64,000 nucleotides of DNA from Sabellastarte sp. h YS-2021 (GCA_964017235.1 OZ024927.1:50907293-50971292); one strand, 5' to 3'. Shown: positions 35,707 through 48,268, counted from the first letter of the stretch. The notes: generated by a model not told the origin, from the letters alone. Program-made: numbers and translations.

Positions 35707-35966
35707 ATACCGAATGAATAGTGTGCCTAATAATAAAGTGGTTTATTTTTGGTGAATTTAATTTTTCATATGTTGGTTTATGTTAGACCGATTAATCTGT
35801 CTCTCAGCCAGTATTTAAAAGATGGATGTATTGGCGAGAGACAGATGGCATAAGTATGCACAAAACATAAACGTTCTGAAGGGCAACAAATGGCACACAT
35901 CCTGACATTAAACATGTACTAGGCTACCACCTTGAGTATCAAGGATGTGCCCCGCATTAAAAGAAA

Positions 35967-36582
35967 CACAGTGGTTAAATCACGGGACATCCCGATATGT
36001 AAATTACTGGCTAAATTTCGGGAAATAATTTCATTGGTTGATTTTTTATTGTTAGTTTTCCGGGAAATCTGTGACCACATATCTTCCCATGAATATTAAT
36101 GAGTTTGTGCTACTGTCGTAAGTTCTCGAGTTTAAGGTATTTGATCTTCATTGAAGCTTCCATTTTATAAAATATTGTAAGAAAAACCCTGGCATGGTTC
36201 CCACTCCCTTTTCCAATTTAAATTCCCTGTGTTTTCCCTGTGAAGTATATATTTTTCCCTGTGGATTTTATAAATAAAATAACACAATCAAGCCAAAACA
36301 TCAAATGTGACCTGCGAGTCGCGACCCGTGGCGCACGAATGCAAATGACTGTTACTCTTCAAAATCATTCTGAAATTTTCCACGACCTCATATCTTCTCA
36401 TGAATATTAATGTGGGTGCTACTGCCGTGAGTTCTGAGTTTAAAGTACATGATCTTTTTTGAGGCTTTCATATTGTAAAATATTGCTACAATCCTAAAAC
36501 AAGGCATCCCGTGATATAAAGCACTTCCCGACATATAGCCAAAATGTTACATATCGGGACGTCCCGAGACATAACCTTGCCG
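35967..36582. mobile_element. MULE-like TIR element with 9-bp target duplication, 616 bp
   Basis: A perfect 9-bp direct repeat TAAAAGAAA flanks it (35958-35966 and 36583-36591). The ends are inverted, sharing CGGGAC(A/G)TCCCGATATGTAA. The interior has two related direct segments, at about 36069-36186 and 36372-36490 (CATGAATATTAATG, then GAGTTTAA, then TGATCTT). A 9-bp duplication with long inverted ends is typical of Mutator-like elements; no transposase is present. Confidence 0.65.
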
Positions 36583-36674
36583 TAAAAGAAATAAACTTTT
36601 TGCATAGTTAATGGATATCTCTAACAAAATTTATTTCACTTGCAAAATTTCATTATTGTTTATACAAACAGGAA

Positions 36675-37113
36675 TAGTGTTGGGAATTGCCTCCAATTTT
36701 CATGGTCGATTATTCGCCCATTTTTCCCGAGCGATGATCGACCCATAATCGATTATTTTACTCCATTATTTATTACTTAAGAAACACTTTCCGGGATAAA
36801 GTATAGGTCAATCCGGTAAGAATAACGGTGTTCCGACATTTAGAATCTACCGAAAGCACCCACGTAAATATGGCAGTAGACATAAACAAACTTGAAATTC
36901 AAGACAAAACTGTCAGTCTATTAAGTAAAAATATCTAAAATATTTTTAAAATATGTGGATATTGATATAAATCAGGGAAGGTAAGATATAAGCTTAAGTT
37001 TATATATATATAAGTTTTTTAATAATCGATCATTAGAAAACGTCAGTGACCGACCGCGATTCTACATTGTCACCGACGATTAATCGAGCACACATCTAAT
37101 CGTCCACCCACTA
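36675..37113. mobile_element. hAT-like MITE, 439 bp
   Basis: A perfect 8-bp target duplication AACAGGAA lies at 36667-36674 and 37114-37121. The left end is TAGTGTTGGG and the right end CCACCCACTA. The interior matches the element at 30635-31164 (CATGGTCGAT, ATAATCGATTATTTTACTCC, ACACTTTCCGGGATAAAG). Confidence 0.85.
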
Positions 37114-37408
37114 AACAGGAAGTGCAGTAAAAGTGTATATAACTCTATATTACTACAAACACAGAAAATTGTGTTCCTGCATCTAAATGCTTTATACTGT
37201 TAAATTGTTAATACATTTAAGTGGGTATTTAAAGTTTAAAGTGACAGTAATTTTCAGATATTGAAGTTTTTTTTTGTGTGACGTGGAACTCTGTTCCAAA
37301 ATGCCATCCATCAGTTTTAAACAGGCATATTTTGGGACAGAAAACTCGGTCTAGTTTATGTAAAAACAGCTTACCAAGAATTTAAAGACTTTCTTATTTT
37401 ACCATCAG

Positions 37409-38829
37409 TTGCACTACTGCTCAGCCAGTGAAGTTCGTCACCCGCATTTTATGACAAGAATAAAGAGTTTTTACTGTCCAGTCACGGCGAATTACCGGCA
37501 AGTCGCGACCAAAACAACTCGCACCCAACAACTCGCACCCCAAAAACAAATAAATGATATTTAACATACGTCTATTCGAAAATATATACAGTTTCACATT
37601 AGGTTTCCTAGCAATATTTTATAATAAAAAGCAGCTTATACATAACAAAATATGAAGCCACGATGGGTTTCCAGCCATATTTTACAAACAGAAGATCCAG
37701 GCAACCAGTCTACTTTTCGTCTGCAAACGTGATTATTTTAATTAACCAATGAAATCAATTGTTACTGAAACCTCACTCAAGACAAAGTTTTTTTCATCTG
37801 CAAACGTGATTAATTTAATTAAATATTTAACACTGTCTATTCGAAAATATATACAGTTTAACATTAGGTTTCCTAGCAATATTTTATAAATAAAAAAACA
37901 GCTTATACATAAGGAAACATGAAGCCACGGTGGGTTTCTAGTAGCCATATTTTACAAACAGAAGGTCTAGGCAACCAGTCTATTTTCGTGTGCAAACGTG
38001 ATTAATTTAATTAACCAATGAAATCAAGCCATGTCCTAAATAAAAGTGCCGTTTGAAGAGCAAATACTTCAATTTTGGGTGCGAGTTGTGTTTGCGAGTT
38101 GTTGGGTGCGAGTCGTTTTGGTCGCGATTTGCACGCATACCGTCACGGCACATATGTATCAGAGTGTCTTCGGAACCGACAAGGACGGGTCACAATTCTT
38201 TTAATTTCAGAACCGTCACGTTCATATTATAAATATTTGATGTGTGGCTGTTGAATTAAAGCATGCTGCCGATGAAAATAGATACATAAAACCAAGAAAC
38301 CAGTCTACTTTTCATCTGCAAACGTGATTAATTTCATTAACCAATGAAATAATTTGTTACTGTTATTTGTTACAGTTTCACATTAGGTTTCCCAGCAATA
38401 TTTTATAGAGTGAAGGAAATATGAGGTCACGCTGAGTTTCTAGCCATATTTTACAAACAGAAGATCCAGGCAACCAGTCTACTTTTCGTCTGCAAACGTG
38501 ATTAATTTAATTAACCAATGAATAGAAATAGAAATTTTGCGGTTCCGATTTTGTTACGAAAACATTTATAAAATATATCAAGGGTAAAGACATTTTTCTT
38601 TAAAACGGGTCTTAAAGCAAATGACTTGTGAGCCATTTCCATTGGCGGTTCTGAAAGGGATTGTTTTCCGATCCGTCAGTGACTGTTCTGAAGCCACAGC
38701 GTATACCTTGCCGTTAAAAGAAGCTATTCCATTTCTTTAAATGTGAAAAATGCCTGTCCTTAAGCGTTTTTACGGCAAGTGACGAACTTCACTGGGGTGA
38801 CGAAATTCACTGGCCGACCAGTAGATCAA
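37409..38829. mobile_element. Nested inverted-repeat elements, outer about 1.4 kb
   Basis: The outer ends share CTACTG(C/G)TC(A/G)GCCAGTGAA(G/T)TTCGTCACCC in inverted orientation. Inside, 37499-37541 and 38077-38135 form a second inverted pair built on TCGCGACCAAAAC(A/G)ACTCGCACCC. Between and beyond these lie three direct copies of a segment of about 240 bp (near 37560-37750, 37797-38030 and 38280-38520) containing CTAGCAATATTTTATA, GATCCAGGCAACCAGTCTAC and CTGCAAACGTGATTA. No transposase was seen. Confidence 0.6.
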
Positions 38830-39930
38830 TAGCAATTGGCGATGGGACAACTCAGTCTAGTGTACACCATCATCGATGTTCGCACTGACGGCTTGCCATT
38901 ATCTTGTATGATTTTTACAGATTTTCATAAAATATCAAAAATGCAATGTGCACCTGGATTTATGTACCGTATACCAATGTATATATTATCACATAAACAG
39001 ATATGGCTACCACACTGTAACTATTTTTTGTGACTAACCAACGACGATTGAGAACACATCACTTAAATACTGTATGTATATTAAGAATTATATAATATTT
39101 ATTGTGATGAAAAGAACAGTCATAACCTACACTATATTATACAATAATTAAGTTTGGGTGTTAAACAGTATCACAACCAATGTCGTTTCTAGACCATTTT
39201 TTCAAAATATTTCACACCACAGAAAATTCAAATCTCCGCCAAATCATACAACCGGAAGTTTTCATTACATCAAGTGTACCGTAGGTTTAAAGTCGCAAAA
39301 AATAGTTAAATCTGTTGCGGCTGGCGATTCACTAAAATTAATTTTCCTCGACAGTTTGCATTTGCCCTTTCCAAAGTGTAAAAACATCTAACACATTTAT
39401 ACAGTCACCTGTTTACATTAATTTTTTTTTAAAATGTAGAAAAAGAAATTTTTATTTATTTTAATAGTTCAAAATCGATGCCCATTTTGTGACACATTGT
39501 CAAACTAAATCTAAGTTAGCTTCTTGGCATTTTATATTTTAAGACAGAAATCATATAGATTGTAGAAAATTAACTGTAAATTGTTAGCCAGTCCCACAAA
39601 TGTCAGAAAAAGAAATCCCAAGTTTAGCCATGTGGCTTCAATTAGAAAGTCAAATTGACATAAAATCTTTATGTATGGATGGATTTTGATAATCTAGGTA
39701 TCATTGTTTACGGTTTTTAATCATGGATATAATCGAAACACATAATCTTGAAACAGGTTTACACAATAAGAGTAATATGTATAAATGTTTTATCAAATAC
39801 ATTGGTAACATCTTTAATAATGTAGCCATCACTTGTAAAATACTACCTTCTATATATACATTATTAATATATGGTGCATACATAAGAAATATATATTAAA
39901 GACACGATCAATTTATAAACTTCATAGGAT
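38830..39930. other. Non-coding stretch; possible ETS-like site near 39251
   Basis: It is mostly AT-rich. A single ACCGGAAGTT (39251-39260) matches the ETS-family consensus and sits in a locally less AT-rich patch upstream of the main minus-strand gene. A promoter here is speculative. Confidence 0.2.
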
Positions 39931-41440
39931 GCATTCGATGAGGTCATATACAGAATAGTGACCAGCCACAAACCACTCATTTCCACATTCAGCAAACCCA
40001 CAGGAAAACAATCACCTCAGGTTGAAAAGTGTGTGATGGGGCTGCAGGACGTATAGAATACGAGATTGTCTATGAACCTGGGAAGGATAAAAGAAACCTG
40101 TCAAGACACACACTGCCAGAAACAAGACCTGACCACATTGAGAAGAAAAGGCATGCAATTGTGCCAGAGGACATAGCAAGGGCAACCAAGTGTGATCTAC
40201 AACTGCAGAAAATAATTAGGTGCATGAGACTACACATATGGGAACACCACAAAAGAGAACAGATTATCACCCCCTTTTACCCATAGCAGTAATAAGAGAA
40301 TTATATGAAGTGAATGGCATTCTGATGACAATGGACATATCACCAGATAAACTAAAGCTGAAGTCTGTAAAAGCAGTACATAAGCTGGGACACTTGGGCA
40401 TCACTAAGACAAAACAACTCCTCAGACAGAAATATTGGTTCCTGGAGCTCAATAGCCTGGTGGAGGAGACAATTAGGTGCTGCTGTGAGTGCCAGGCCAT
40501 TACGAACAGCAGAGTCAAGGAACCTACAAAAACAGTAGACGCTGAGTGAGGTCTGGGGAGAGGTCTCCGAGGGACCATACCCAGATGATCTTTATAACCT
40601 AGTCCTGGTTAACAAATGTTCAAGGAACCCAGCTGTAGAGGTGGTGCACTCAACATTGTTCAAAGCCACATGAAGGGCTATGAAATAAATATTCTGTGAC
40701 CTAGGAATACTGACAAAAATATGCAGAGAGAACAGTTGCACTGGAAGAAGGGTTTGAACATCACAGGGTGATGCCACTGCACCCACAGACAAAAAGAGTG
40801 GCAGAATCATTTATGTGACCACTCAACAAGTTGGAACGAATCACAAATTTACAAAAAAGGGACCACCAGCTGGCATTAAGTGACCTACTCACAGGATTTT
40901 GCTTTACATCACACCCAGCCATAGGTATCGTGCCATATGACCTCATTGCAAGCCATAAAATAAGATCTAAACTGCGAGACAGCAGGTCATATCAATCTGA
41001 GAGACCCAGAGGTCACACTACATGATGCCCATGACAAGGCTAAACAAAGAGGGTATCATAAAGGACGCCTTACAAAATCCACATGATGTCTGTGTAGGAG
41101 AGTTTGTTTTAGTGAGACAGAAAGCAAACAAAATTATACGCATCCTATGAACCTATAAACTACAGCATCATTGACTTAAATGGCACCAGGTGACAGTCCA
41201 GAGGATGACTGATGGTAGACACATCACCTGACATGCTGACCAACTGAAAAATGCAAACCACCTGCTGGACGAAAGAATGAGACACTACCTCCCAGAGATT
41301 ATCACCCAGCAACCAGTAATGAGTGATATATTGACTGCACAACCAGGAGTGGACCACCTGGTGACAGACCCATCAGAGATTCACCATCCCACACCAGAAG
41401 ACACTAATCATCACAATAGCTAGGAGGCTGACCCCACCAC
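39930..41440 (+). pseudogene. Ty3/gypsy pol fragment (RNase H end and integrase), frameshifted
   Basis: Translated pieces in shifting frames follow the normal pol order. First is an RNase H tail with a HKPLISTFSKP-type motif near 39970. Next is the integrase zinc-binding HHCC region (HKLGHLGITKTKQLL then CCECQ, 40380-40500). Last is the integrase C-terminal segment with HPAIGIVPYDLIASHKIRSK near 40910-40980 and a VRQK.NK motif near 41115. Several stops and shifts separate them, the integrase catalytic core is poorly preserved, and no protease, RT or LTRs were found. It is a dead fragment. Confidence 0.8.
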
Positions 41441-42299
41441 AAGCCCCAACAGGAAGAGGGACAAGGAACACCAACACCAGCCCTTCAATGATCCAACAGA
41501 CAAAGAATGCCACCTAGACACTTGATTACCTCACATAAACATAGACAATTCTGGACAAATACAGTTTGCATAGAGGGCAGAATAACCCCAAGGAGCAGGA
41601 GGGTAGTCCACCCCTGTGAATGTTTTTCATCACATGAAAAAATGTGTGTTAAATGGGTCAATGAGTGCAATGTGATTGGGCAGAAAAAAACCGAGGAGCA
41701 GGAGAGTAGTAGTTAGTCAGTCCAACTACTACTCAGTAGGGTAGTCCAGACCTGTGAATGTTCCCACCACCTAAAATAAATGTGTGTGAAAATATTTTAT
41801 ACCATTATAAAATATGTGTATATAATTTCTATATGATTAGTCAGATGTATAATGGGAACGCCATCCTTACTTGCAAAATATGTATACTCAATTATTAAGT
41901 AAAATAACTTCCTCATTCAAACCAGGAAGATGATACTAGTAACTATATATATTTATACTGTTGATAAATTGGTAAATGAGCTCAGGAGGACTTTAAAAAT
42001 GGCTATGAAACAGTCTATCAGGAAGGACCATAGATTTATTGTTATATGTAATACCATACATAGCAAGTAATAATGTAATACCATACATAGGAGGTAATTA
42101 TGAAATACCATATATTGCACGAAAAAAAGTGGGAGAGAGATGATTTATCCATGCTTCCAAGGTTTAGTACATTCACATTGGACATCTTATCAGATGCTGG
42201 AGAACCCCTTTGTTTGTGTGTTGACCGACCGTGTGGAACAAACATGAGTTTCTGAGTTGACAGATTGTTTCACTGGTATATTATGAACAAATGTCTTTT
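41441..42299. other. Non-coding stretch after the gypsy fragment
   Basis: It has two similar segments with AGGAGCAGGAGGGTAGTCCA and GAGCAGGAGAGTAGTA near 41595 and 41697, and three short direct repeats of AATACCATA(C/T)AT at 42050-42115. It could be the remains of gypsy 3' sequence; no LTR pair was identified. Confidence 0.35.
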
Positions 42300-42560
42300 G
42301 TGGTGTACTCTCATAAGTGAATACCACAACCTTTAGCTTTGTTTGATGCATCAAAAAAATTGCAGACCATGTTAAAGCGAGTGCACAGGTTTGTCAAGAA
42401 GAACATTTGGTTCCCACATGAAGTGAGTGTGTGGCGAGACCTGGAAACAGGAATATTATTCGTCAGGGTCTCAAGCACAGGCCAATTGTTTTCCAGGCGC
42501 CACTGGATTGGTCTCATGGCAGTCACCAGACCTATGAGAGACTTGAGTTGTTGTTCTGAC
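42300..42560 (-). pseudogene. DIRS RNase H fragment
   Basis: The minus-strand translation contains MRPIQWRLENNWPV, then IPVSRSRHT, then DASNKAKGCGIHL, matching the RNase H start typical of DIRS pol (an L-x-T/F-DASN-x-x-W-G-x-H-L pattern). The nucleotide stretch GCGCCACTGGATTGGTCTCAT is related to part of DIRS copy B near 50805-50825. Only this scrap is present. Confidence 0.65.
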
Positions 42561-43199
42561 CAAACTTGTCTTGAGAGCAGAGGTTTTTATTATTCAGCAG
42601 TGATAACCTCAAAGTAGCTATTACTCAGCTATGCAATGAGCTACATGTCTGATTTTTTTATATTTTCATTTTCTTTTTCATAACAGGGTCAAAAAACAAT
42701 TTACATATAAAAAATTTAACACATACTTGTCACTTTTAGGCAAAGAAATAAAAAAGATTCATATAACAAATGAAGCACAATGACTTACCCCTGCATATAA
42801 AAGGGATCAAGAGTAACTTTTCACACACCACAATTTATGATAGTAATTAAAGAGATACCCTATACATTTTCATTTTGCTCAATTTTTTTATAATTCTAGT
42901 GCTCACTCCTAAATACAGATCATCAATCCCAAACATGATAAAACTCTGTTTCTTTTTCATTTCATTTGGCACAATATTCTTTATCTCTTAACAGGCTATT
43001 CAATCTATGTTTTAGTGACTTGAAAATTAGTTTCTTGCCTTTCAAATATACACTTCTTAGTAATGAGAATCAAGCTATTGATTGGAATATGATTCTGGTC
43101 TTTATTAATATATCCAAAATTATTGTAAAAAAAAGAAAATTTTATTTCTAAACTTATCCTATCTTTCAATAGTTATTCAATGTCATTCCATAGTTCCCT
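42561..43199. other. Non-coding stretch with a satellite scrap
   Basis: AAAGTAGCTATTACTCAGCT at about 42611-42630 (the match continues ATGCAATGAGCTACA) is a lone piece of the 143/319-bp satellite family, away from the arrays. The remainder is AT-rich and probably the 3' region of the adjacent LINE. Confidence 0.5.
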
Positions 43200-45520
43200 T
43201 GAATTTGGACATTCATAAAAAAATATGCAGTAAGGATTCTGGCTGTTGACAGAAGCAACAGTTGGGACTATTTCTTATGCATAGTTTATGCAGATAACTG
43301 TTGGCTCCTAAGATCCTATATATCAATTTTAGCTGAAACCATTTTAGATTGTTATTGGACACTGTTTTAAAACACATGAAAATTCTCCAGGTGTCATGGT
43401 CAATGTAAATTTCCAACTCTTGGTTCAATCTGGATTTCAGTTTATGATCATTTTGAAAATTGGTATGAAAAACTCTATAAATTGTTCCAACCCCTTTTTT
43501 TGCTTTTTTAAGATTGACAGGAACAAATGGCCTCTCCAATATAATATTTTCCACTGCATATCCAAATTTTGTCAAAACTATATTTTACATTTCACTGAAA
43601 AATAATTCAGATAGTTAAAGTTGACGGAAAACTTTTGACAAAGTTCATCTTTACTGATCACCTTGTTTTAAGATACAACATCTGCAACTGTTATAACTCC
43701 TTTCTGGAACCAGTCAGGAAGATATAATGGCTGGTCTGAGATGAGTGGGTTATACAATAATGGAATTGTCAATAAGTTTATATTGTTGTAAATTCTTAAG
43801 TTAGCTAACTTGGTGATCCACCCCTCAAAGACATCTTGCCAAAAGGGGTTAAAAGTTCTTATCATTTCTGAAAAACATTGTGGACCAAAGTGAGAGGCTT
43901 TGGTTAAACAAATTGAAGTTTCAGCTTGTAGAAGCTTAATCCAAGGGGCATTGTTGTATCTAAACAGTCTCCTTATCCAAGTAATTTTCAATGATTTCAT
44001 AAATACTTCAATATCTACCATTTTTAACCCCCCTACCAAATATGCCAGTCTCATCACATCCCGATTAATCTTATCTGGTTTGTTCGACCATATAAATCTG
44101 TAAAATATGCCATTAATCTGAATCTTGATTTGAAGTAGAGAGGGTTTAGGATTTGGGAGTGATAAAAGCAAATGGTTTAATTTAGATAACAAGAAAGTCT
44201 TTACAATAGTGATTTTACCAATAGGAGTTAAAGACCTTTTGTTCCAGTTATTAATAATTTTATGAATTTCTGTTATTTGTTTAGAAAAAATGATTTCAGT
44301 GCATTCTGTCAGATCAACTGAAAGTGACAATCCCAACATATTGAAATGAATAGTATCCCACTGGAGATTCAGCCTTAACAGTTTTTTATTTTACTGTATT
44401 TTTGCTCTCCTATCCATACCACTTGAGTTTTTCAGTGTTCACCTGTAGACCTGATAATGATCCAAAAACCTCTAAAACATTTAAAGCAGCCTGCAAGGAC
44501 TGAGATGTTCCATCTAATATTAAAGTTGTGTCATCAGCAAACTGAATGAGCTTGATTTCTTTACTACCGCAGAATATACCCTTTATTTTTTGATTATTTA
44601 ATATAAGTATTGTCAAGACTTGGGCAGCAAATAATAAACAGACATGGGGAAATAGGGTCACCCTGATGACAGCCACGTTCAATATCAATAAATTTTGATG
44701 AAAATCCACACTGAATAATGGTAGTTTTGATGTCTGTATTAAATAATTTTATGCAACTGATAAATGATTTTCCAAATCCAAAAAATTCTAAAGTTTTATA
44801 AATGAAAGTCCATGAAACAGAATCAAAAGCTTTTTCAAAATCAATAAGGACCAACATTCCAGGAAGGTCATGTTTTTCAGTATAATTCATAATGTCAAAT
44901 ACCAGTCGAGTGCACTCACCAATATACCTTCCTGGAACAAATCCATTTTGGGTTTTATAAATAAGATTATCAAGATATGGCTTAAGTCTATTTACTATTG
45001 CAGCAGATGCTAGTTTATAAAGCACTGAAAGCATCAACAGAGGGTGCCAATTCGTAATCATTTAAATTTTTTCCCCTTTTTTGGTAAGCATGATATTACA
45101 CATTAGCGCAGTGGCAATGGTAGTTTTCCTCTGTCTGTTAATACTTTTAAAACACAAGATTTTAAATACTTCCAAAATATTTTATAAAATTCTGATGGAA
45201 AACCATCAATACCTGGAGATTTATTATGTTTCATGTGCTTTAGTACATTCCCTAATTCATTTTCCATAAGGGGACCCTCTAATGCATTAGCTTCAGTTGT
45301 ATTTAATTTATTAATGGAGTACTTTCCTAATATATCTGCGAGATGATAACCTTGAAACTTTTGATCATTTGCTTTACAAAGTGCCTTGTAATACTGAGAT
45401 ATTGAGTCTAATATTTCATTATGGGAAATTAGATAAATTGCCATTAGGATTTTAAGATGTTTAATAGTTTTGCTTAAGTAATTTTTTGTTTCTAGTGAGC
45501 AGAAATATTTTGATGGTTTT
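43200..45520 (-). pseudogene. Tx1/L1-like LINE ORF2 fragment (reverse transcriptase and 3' domain)
   Basis: Minus-strand frames give, in order, an N-terminal RT part (KSPGIDGFPSEFYKIFW), fingers (FVPGRYIGECTR, LIDFEKAFDSVSW), GCHQGDPISP, the catalytic FADDTTLILDG, the thumb region with GGLKMVDIEVFMKSL, and a C-terminal Cys motif (CCFCQQPESLLHIF). This order and these motifs are those of Tx1/L1-clade ORF2. At least three frame breaks and stops interrupt it (near 45060, 44600 and 43640). No endonuclease was seen. The element is dead and 5'-truncated. Confidence 0.85.
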
Positions 45521-45739
45521 TCACCCTCGATGTTCCACTGAGAGTGTGATCAAACCCACTGACCCTTTATTCTTTCATTCCTTATTTCTTCTAATTCCAT
45601 CTTTTTAATTTCAAGAATCCCAATTATGGTGCACAAGTCAAAACCAGAAACTGTAAAAATCCCAAATAGAAGAAAGTACTGTCTGGATATATGATCTTGA
45701 CTTATGAAAGAAGTGAGGGCTATGCTCATTTCACAGGTA

Positions 45740-47770
45740 CTATGAATAGTCCCCCCTTACTTTTTTCTCCGAGGATGGCTACTCTAAGGGGAAGCGTCTA
45801 GGACTTGTTGAGCTGCTACCAGTGGACCTTCGTGCATATTGGGTACATATTGTTGTCGTTATCTCACCAGGTTAGGTCTTTTAGGTAAAAAAATTGTGAA
45901 AGTATTGTGTTCCTTCCAGTGACAAGCTTGCATGATTTGGTCTACCAAAACTGCACCGAAAAAGACCTTTGAGGCCATAAATGCCCTGTTATTGTGAGCC
46001 TTCACTTGGAATAGGTCCAAGGCTTGTTGATTTACTTGTTTATAGGACAAGAGGTTAATTTCTTTTAACCAAGAAGACTGGGTAGCTGATCAGATGCCTG
46101 AGGTATATCCTTTCTTAAAGGAAATGAAAAGTAAGGATCTAGCACCTCTCAGACCCTGAGTGCAGTCAAGACAGTACCTCAGGGTGCAAACTGGACAAAA
46201 GGTCCTGTCTTGTTTGAATTGTCTATCCAACATAGTGGTCAGAGCAGGAATGATCACTGGTGACACATTTTGAGAACCTTCTCTTGCTAGCTGGTTTTTG
46301 GCTAGAAATCTAAAGATGGGAAAACAACTACCCTTTCCCAATGGCCTAAACTGGACACTTTGTTTGCAACCCAGGCATGGATTTCACTGTGGGGCATGCC
46401 ACAGAACGGAGGCCAGAGCCCTAGCAAGAAGGCAGTTTTAAAGGCTAGATGTTTCAGGTCTGTGTATTTCATAGGCTCAAAGGGTGCCTTTGTGAGCTCA
46501 TTCAATACAATGGAAAGGTTCCACTTTGGTAAGTCTCTGGAATTGTTGGATTGATCCCTATGAAAGCTCTAGCCCAACCTGTTAAGGTCTGAGCTTTTAG
46601 AGATATAGAGCCGTGAGGAGCCCAAAGAGTCAAGTCATGGCTGTTCTATAACAATCAATGGTTGATGGACGTCCATCTTGATAAGTATATGTAAATAGAC
46701 TGATACTTGTTTCACAGTGGGTGTGGAGAAATCCACCAAAGTTTCTCTGCCCATTTTTCAAATAGGGCCACTTGACTTATAGACTGTCCTTCTTGATAAC
46801 CTTTCAGGGAGAATAATACACTTTAAGACACCAAGAATGAAGGTTCAGATGTTATGGGTTGTGGAGCACTTGATTGTGGGACTGCTGGGAAAAAAGTGAA
46901 GTGTTGTTGACACTGGTAGTTGGAGTGGGATCGCCGTTTGCACTAGTGCCCCCCTGGAGCTATTAGGATGATGACATCCTGATAAAATTCTGGTAGCCTG
47001 GGATAACAGTTTGTATTAAGTGGGCCAGGAGGGTTTTATAGCATCCTCTTTCTTCTCTTTGAAGGATTCAAGGCATGACCCATGGGTTTGATGGCTTTCT
47101 TCTTCGCCTGGGTGGTGGCTGTGGTTGTGGTGAAGGTGCTGGCTGTAGGGCAGGTGCTGGTCCCGGGTTAAAATTCTTCCTTTTCTGTCTGCAAATCATA
47201 ATGGAAATCAAAATATTAAACTCAATTAAAAACAAAAGTACCCTAAGTTGTAGAAAGTCTGTCTGATGTGTACCTGGCTTCTTCCTGCAGTGATAAATGA
47301 TGATTTACAGCAGCCAGGAGTGTTGATTTGATCCCAACTTGCCAATCCCAAAATTGTTCAGACCAGTGTGGCCTTATACACCTTGTATGATTGACAAAAA
47401 ATGTATGACGATTCCTTCAGTTCTTTATGTAAGCCAGAAAACATAAGTTTCAGGTTACCTAACAATTGCAATTCATTTTGGGATGAATCAGATTTCTGGC
47501 TTGTCATTTGATATCATTTCTGATTTATCCTCTTGTTCTTCTGCTCATCATAAAATGATTCACAAAGTAAACATGGTCTGCTACCAGTAATGCTGAAATT
47601 GTCCCCTTTGCCTGTCTCTCTGCAGGTGGGGCAGTAGTTGTGCAAATCAAAATCAAAACAGATGTGATGACACTCCAATGAACATGTTTTATTGGGGTTC
47701 AAACAAATATTCAAAGAATATAGAAAATTTAATAAGTAAATCAAAGTTTTTATAAGTTAATATCTTATCT
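45740..47770 (-). mobile_element. DIRS retrotransposon copy A: tyrosine recombinase plus 5' gag end, RT deleted
   Basis: The minus strand encodes the recombinase (46505-45859): EIHAWVANKVSSLGHWE, LLFISFKKG and the conserved VKAHNNRAFMASKVFF with the HxxR-type arginine, then QIMQACHWK. A frame break falls just before the expected catalytic tyrosine segment. After a link homologous to copy C near 57430-57600, the sequence jumps to a Cys/His-rich gag N-terminal motif at 47744-47514 (YCPTCRETGKGD). The RT/RNase H region between is missing, so this copy suffered a large internal deletion. Confidence 0.75.
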
Positions 47771-48268
47771 TATAACTTATTTTATGGGGACAAGTAGAAT
47801 CTAAACTATGTGATGCCTGTCTTTGCGTAGACTCCATTGAACATTTTTTCTACTACTGCAATGTTGTCAGTCCTCTCTGCATGTATGTGAAAGAACTAAT
47901 ATTTGAGGCATTTCAGATAAAACTAGATCATACTGTTCTAGAAATTTTATTAGGGATTCCCTGTGACTACAGTTATGTGTGTTATAAACTTTGTAATTTT
48001 GTATGCTAAAAGATATATATACAATTGTAAAATAACCAAAAAAATTACCAAATAATAACTTTCTTAGCAGTCTAAGAAATCAACTTAAAGCAGAAATTTA
48101 CATTTGTAAAATGTCAAGTGAATGTAACATACGTAGATTCAGTTTTGTGTAACTTCTGGAAAATACTTCTTGCAAAATGTAGCTAAAGTTTTTTTATATG
48201 AAATACCTATACTAATATTGTGTCAATTATTCTGTTGTAAAATGAGGACTCAATAAAATTATTTAAAA
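47771..48268 (+). mobile_element. 5'-truncated LINE insertion with 17-bp target duplication
   Basis: The flanks AAGTTAATATCTTATCT (47754-47770) and AAGTTAATATCTTACCT (48269-48285) are a 17-bp target duplication with one mismatch. The insert's plus strand encodes a C-terminal LINE Cys/His motif (CDACLCVDSIEHFFYYC), as in Tx1/L1-like ORF2 ends. It finishes with AATAAAATT and an A-rich tail before the right duplication. It entered the terminal sequence of DIRS copy A. Confidence 0.75.

Noticed and set aside
39158-39391. 77-aa plus-strand ORF and ETS-like site as a first exon or promoter
   Set aside because: A single ETS-like word and an ordinary ORF are too little for a promoter or exon call; it is noted only as a weak possibility.
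39930-41440. Complete LTR retrotransposon
   Set aside because: Only the RNase H tail and integrase pieces are present, with frame breaks. No LTR pair, primer-binding site, gag or RT was found around it.
47075-47266. Gly/Cys-rich plus-strand ORF
   Set aside because: It is antisense to a Pro/Gln-rich segment of the degraded DIRS copy A on the minus strand.
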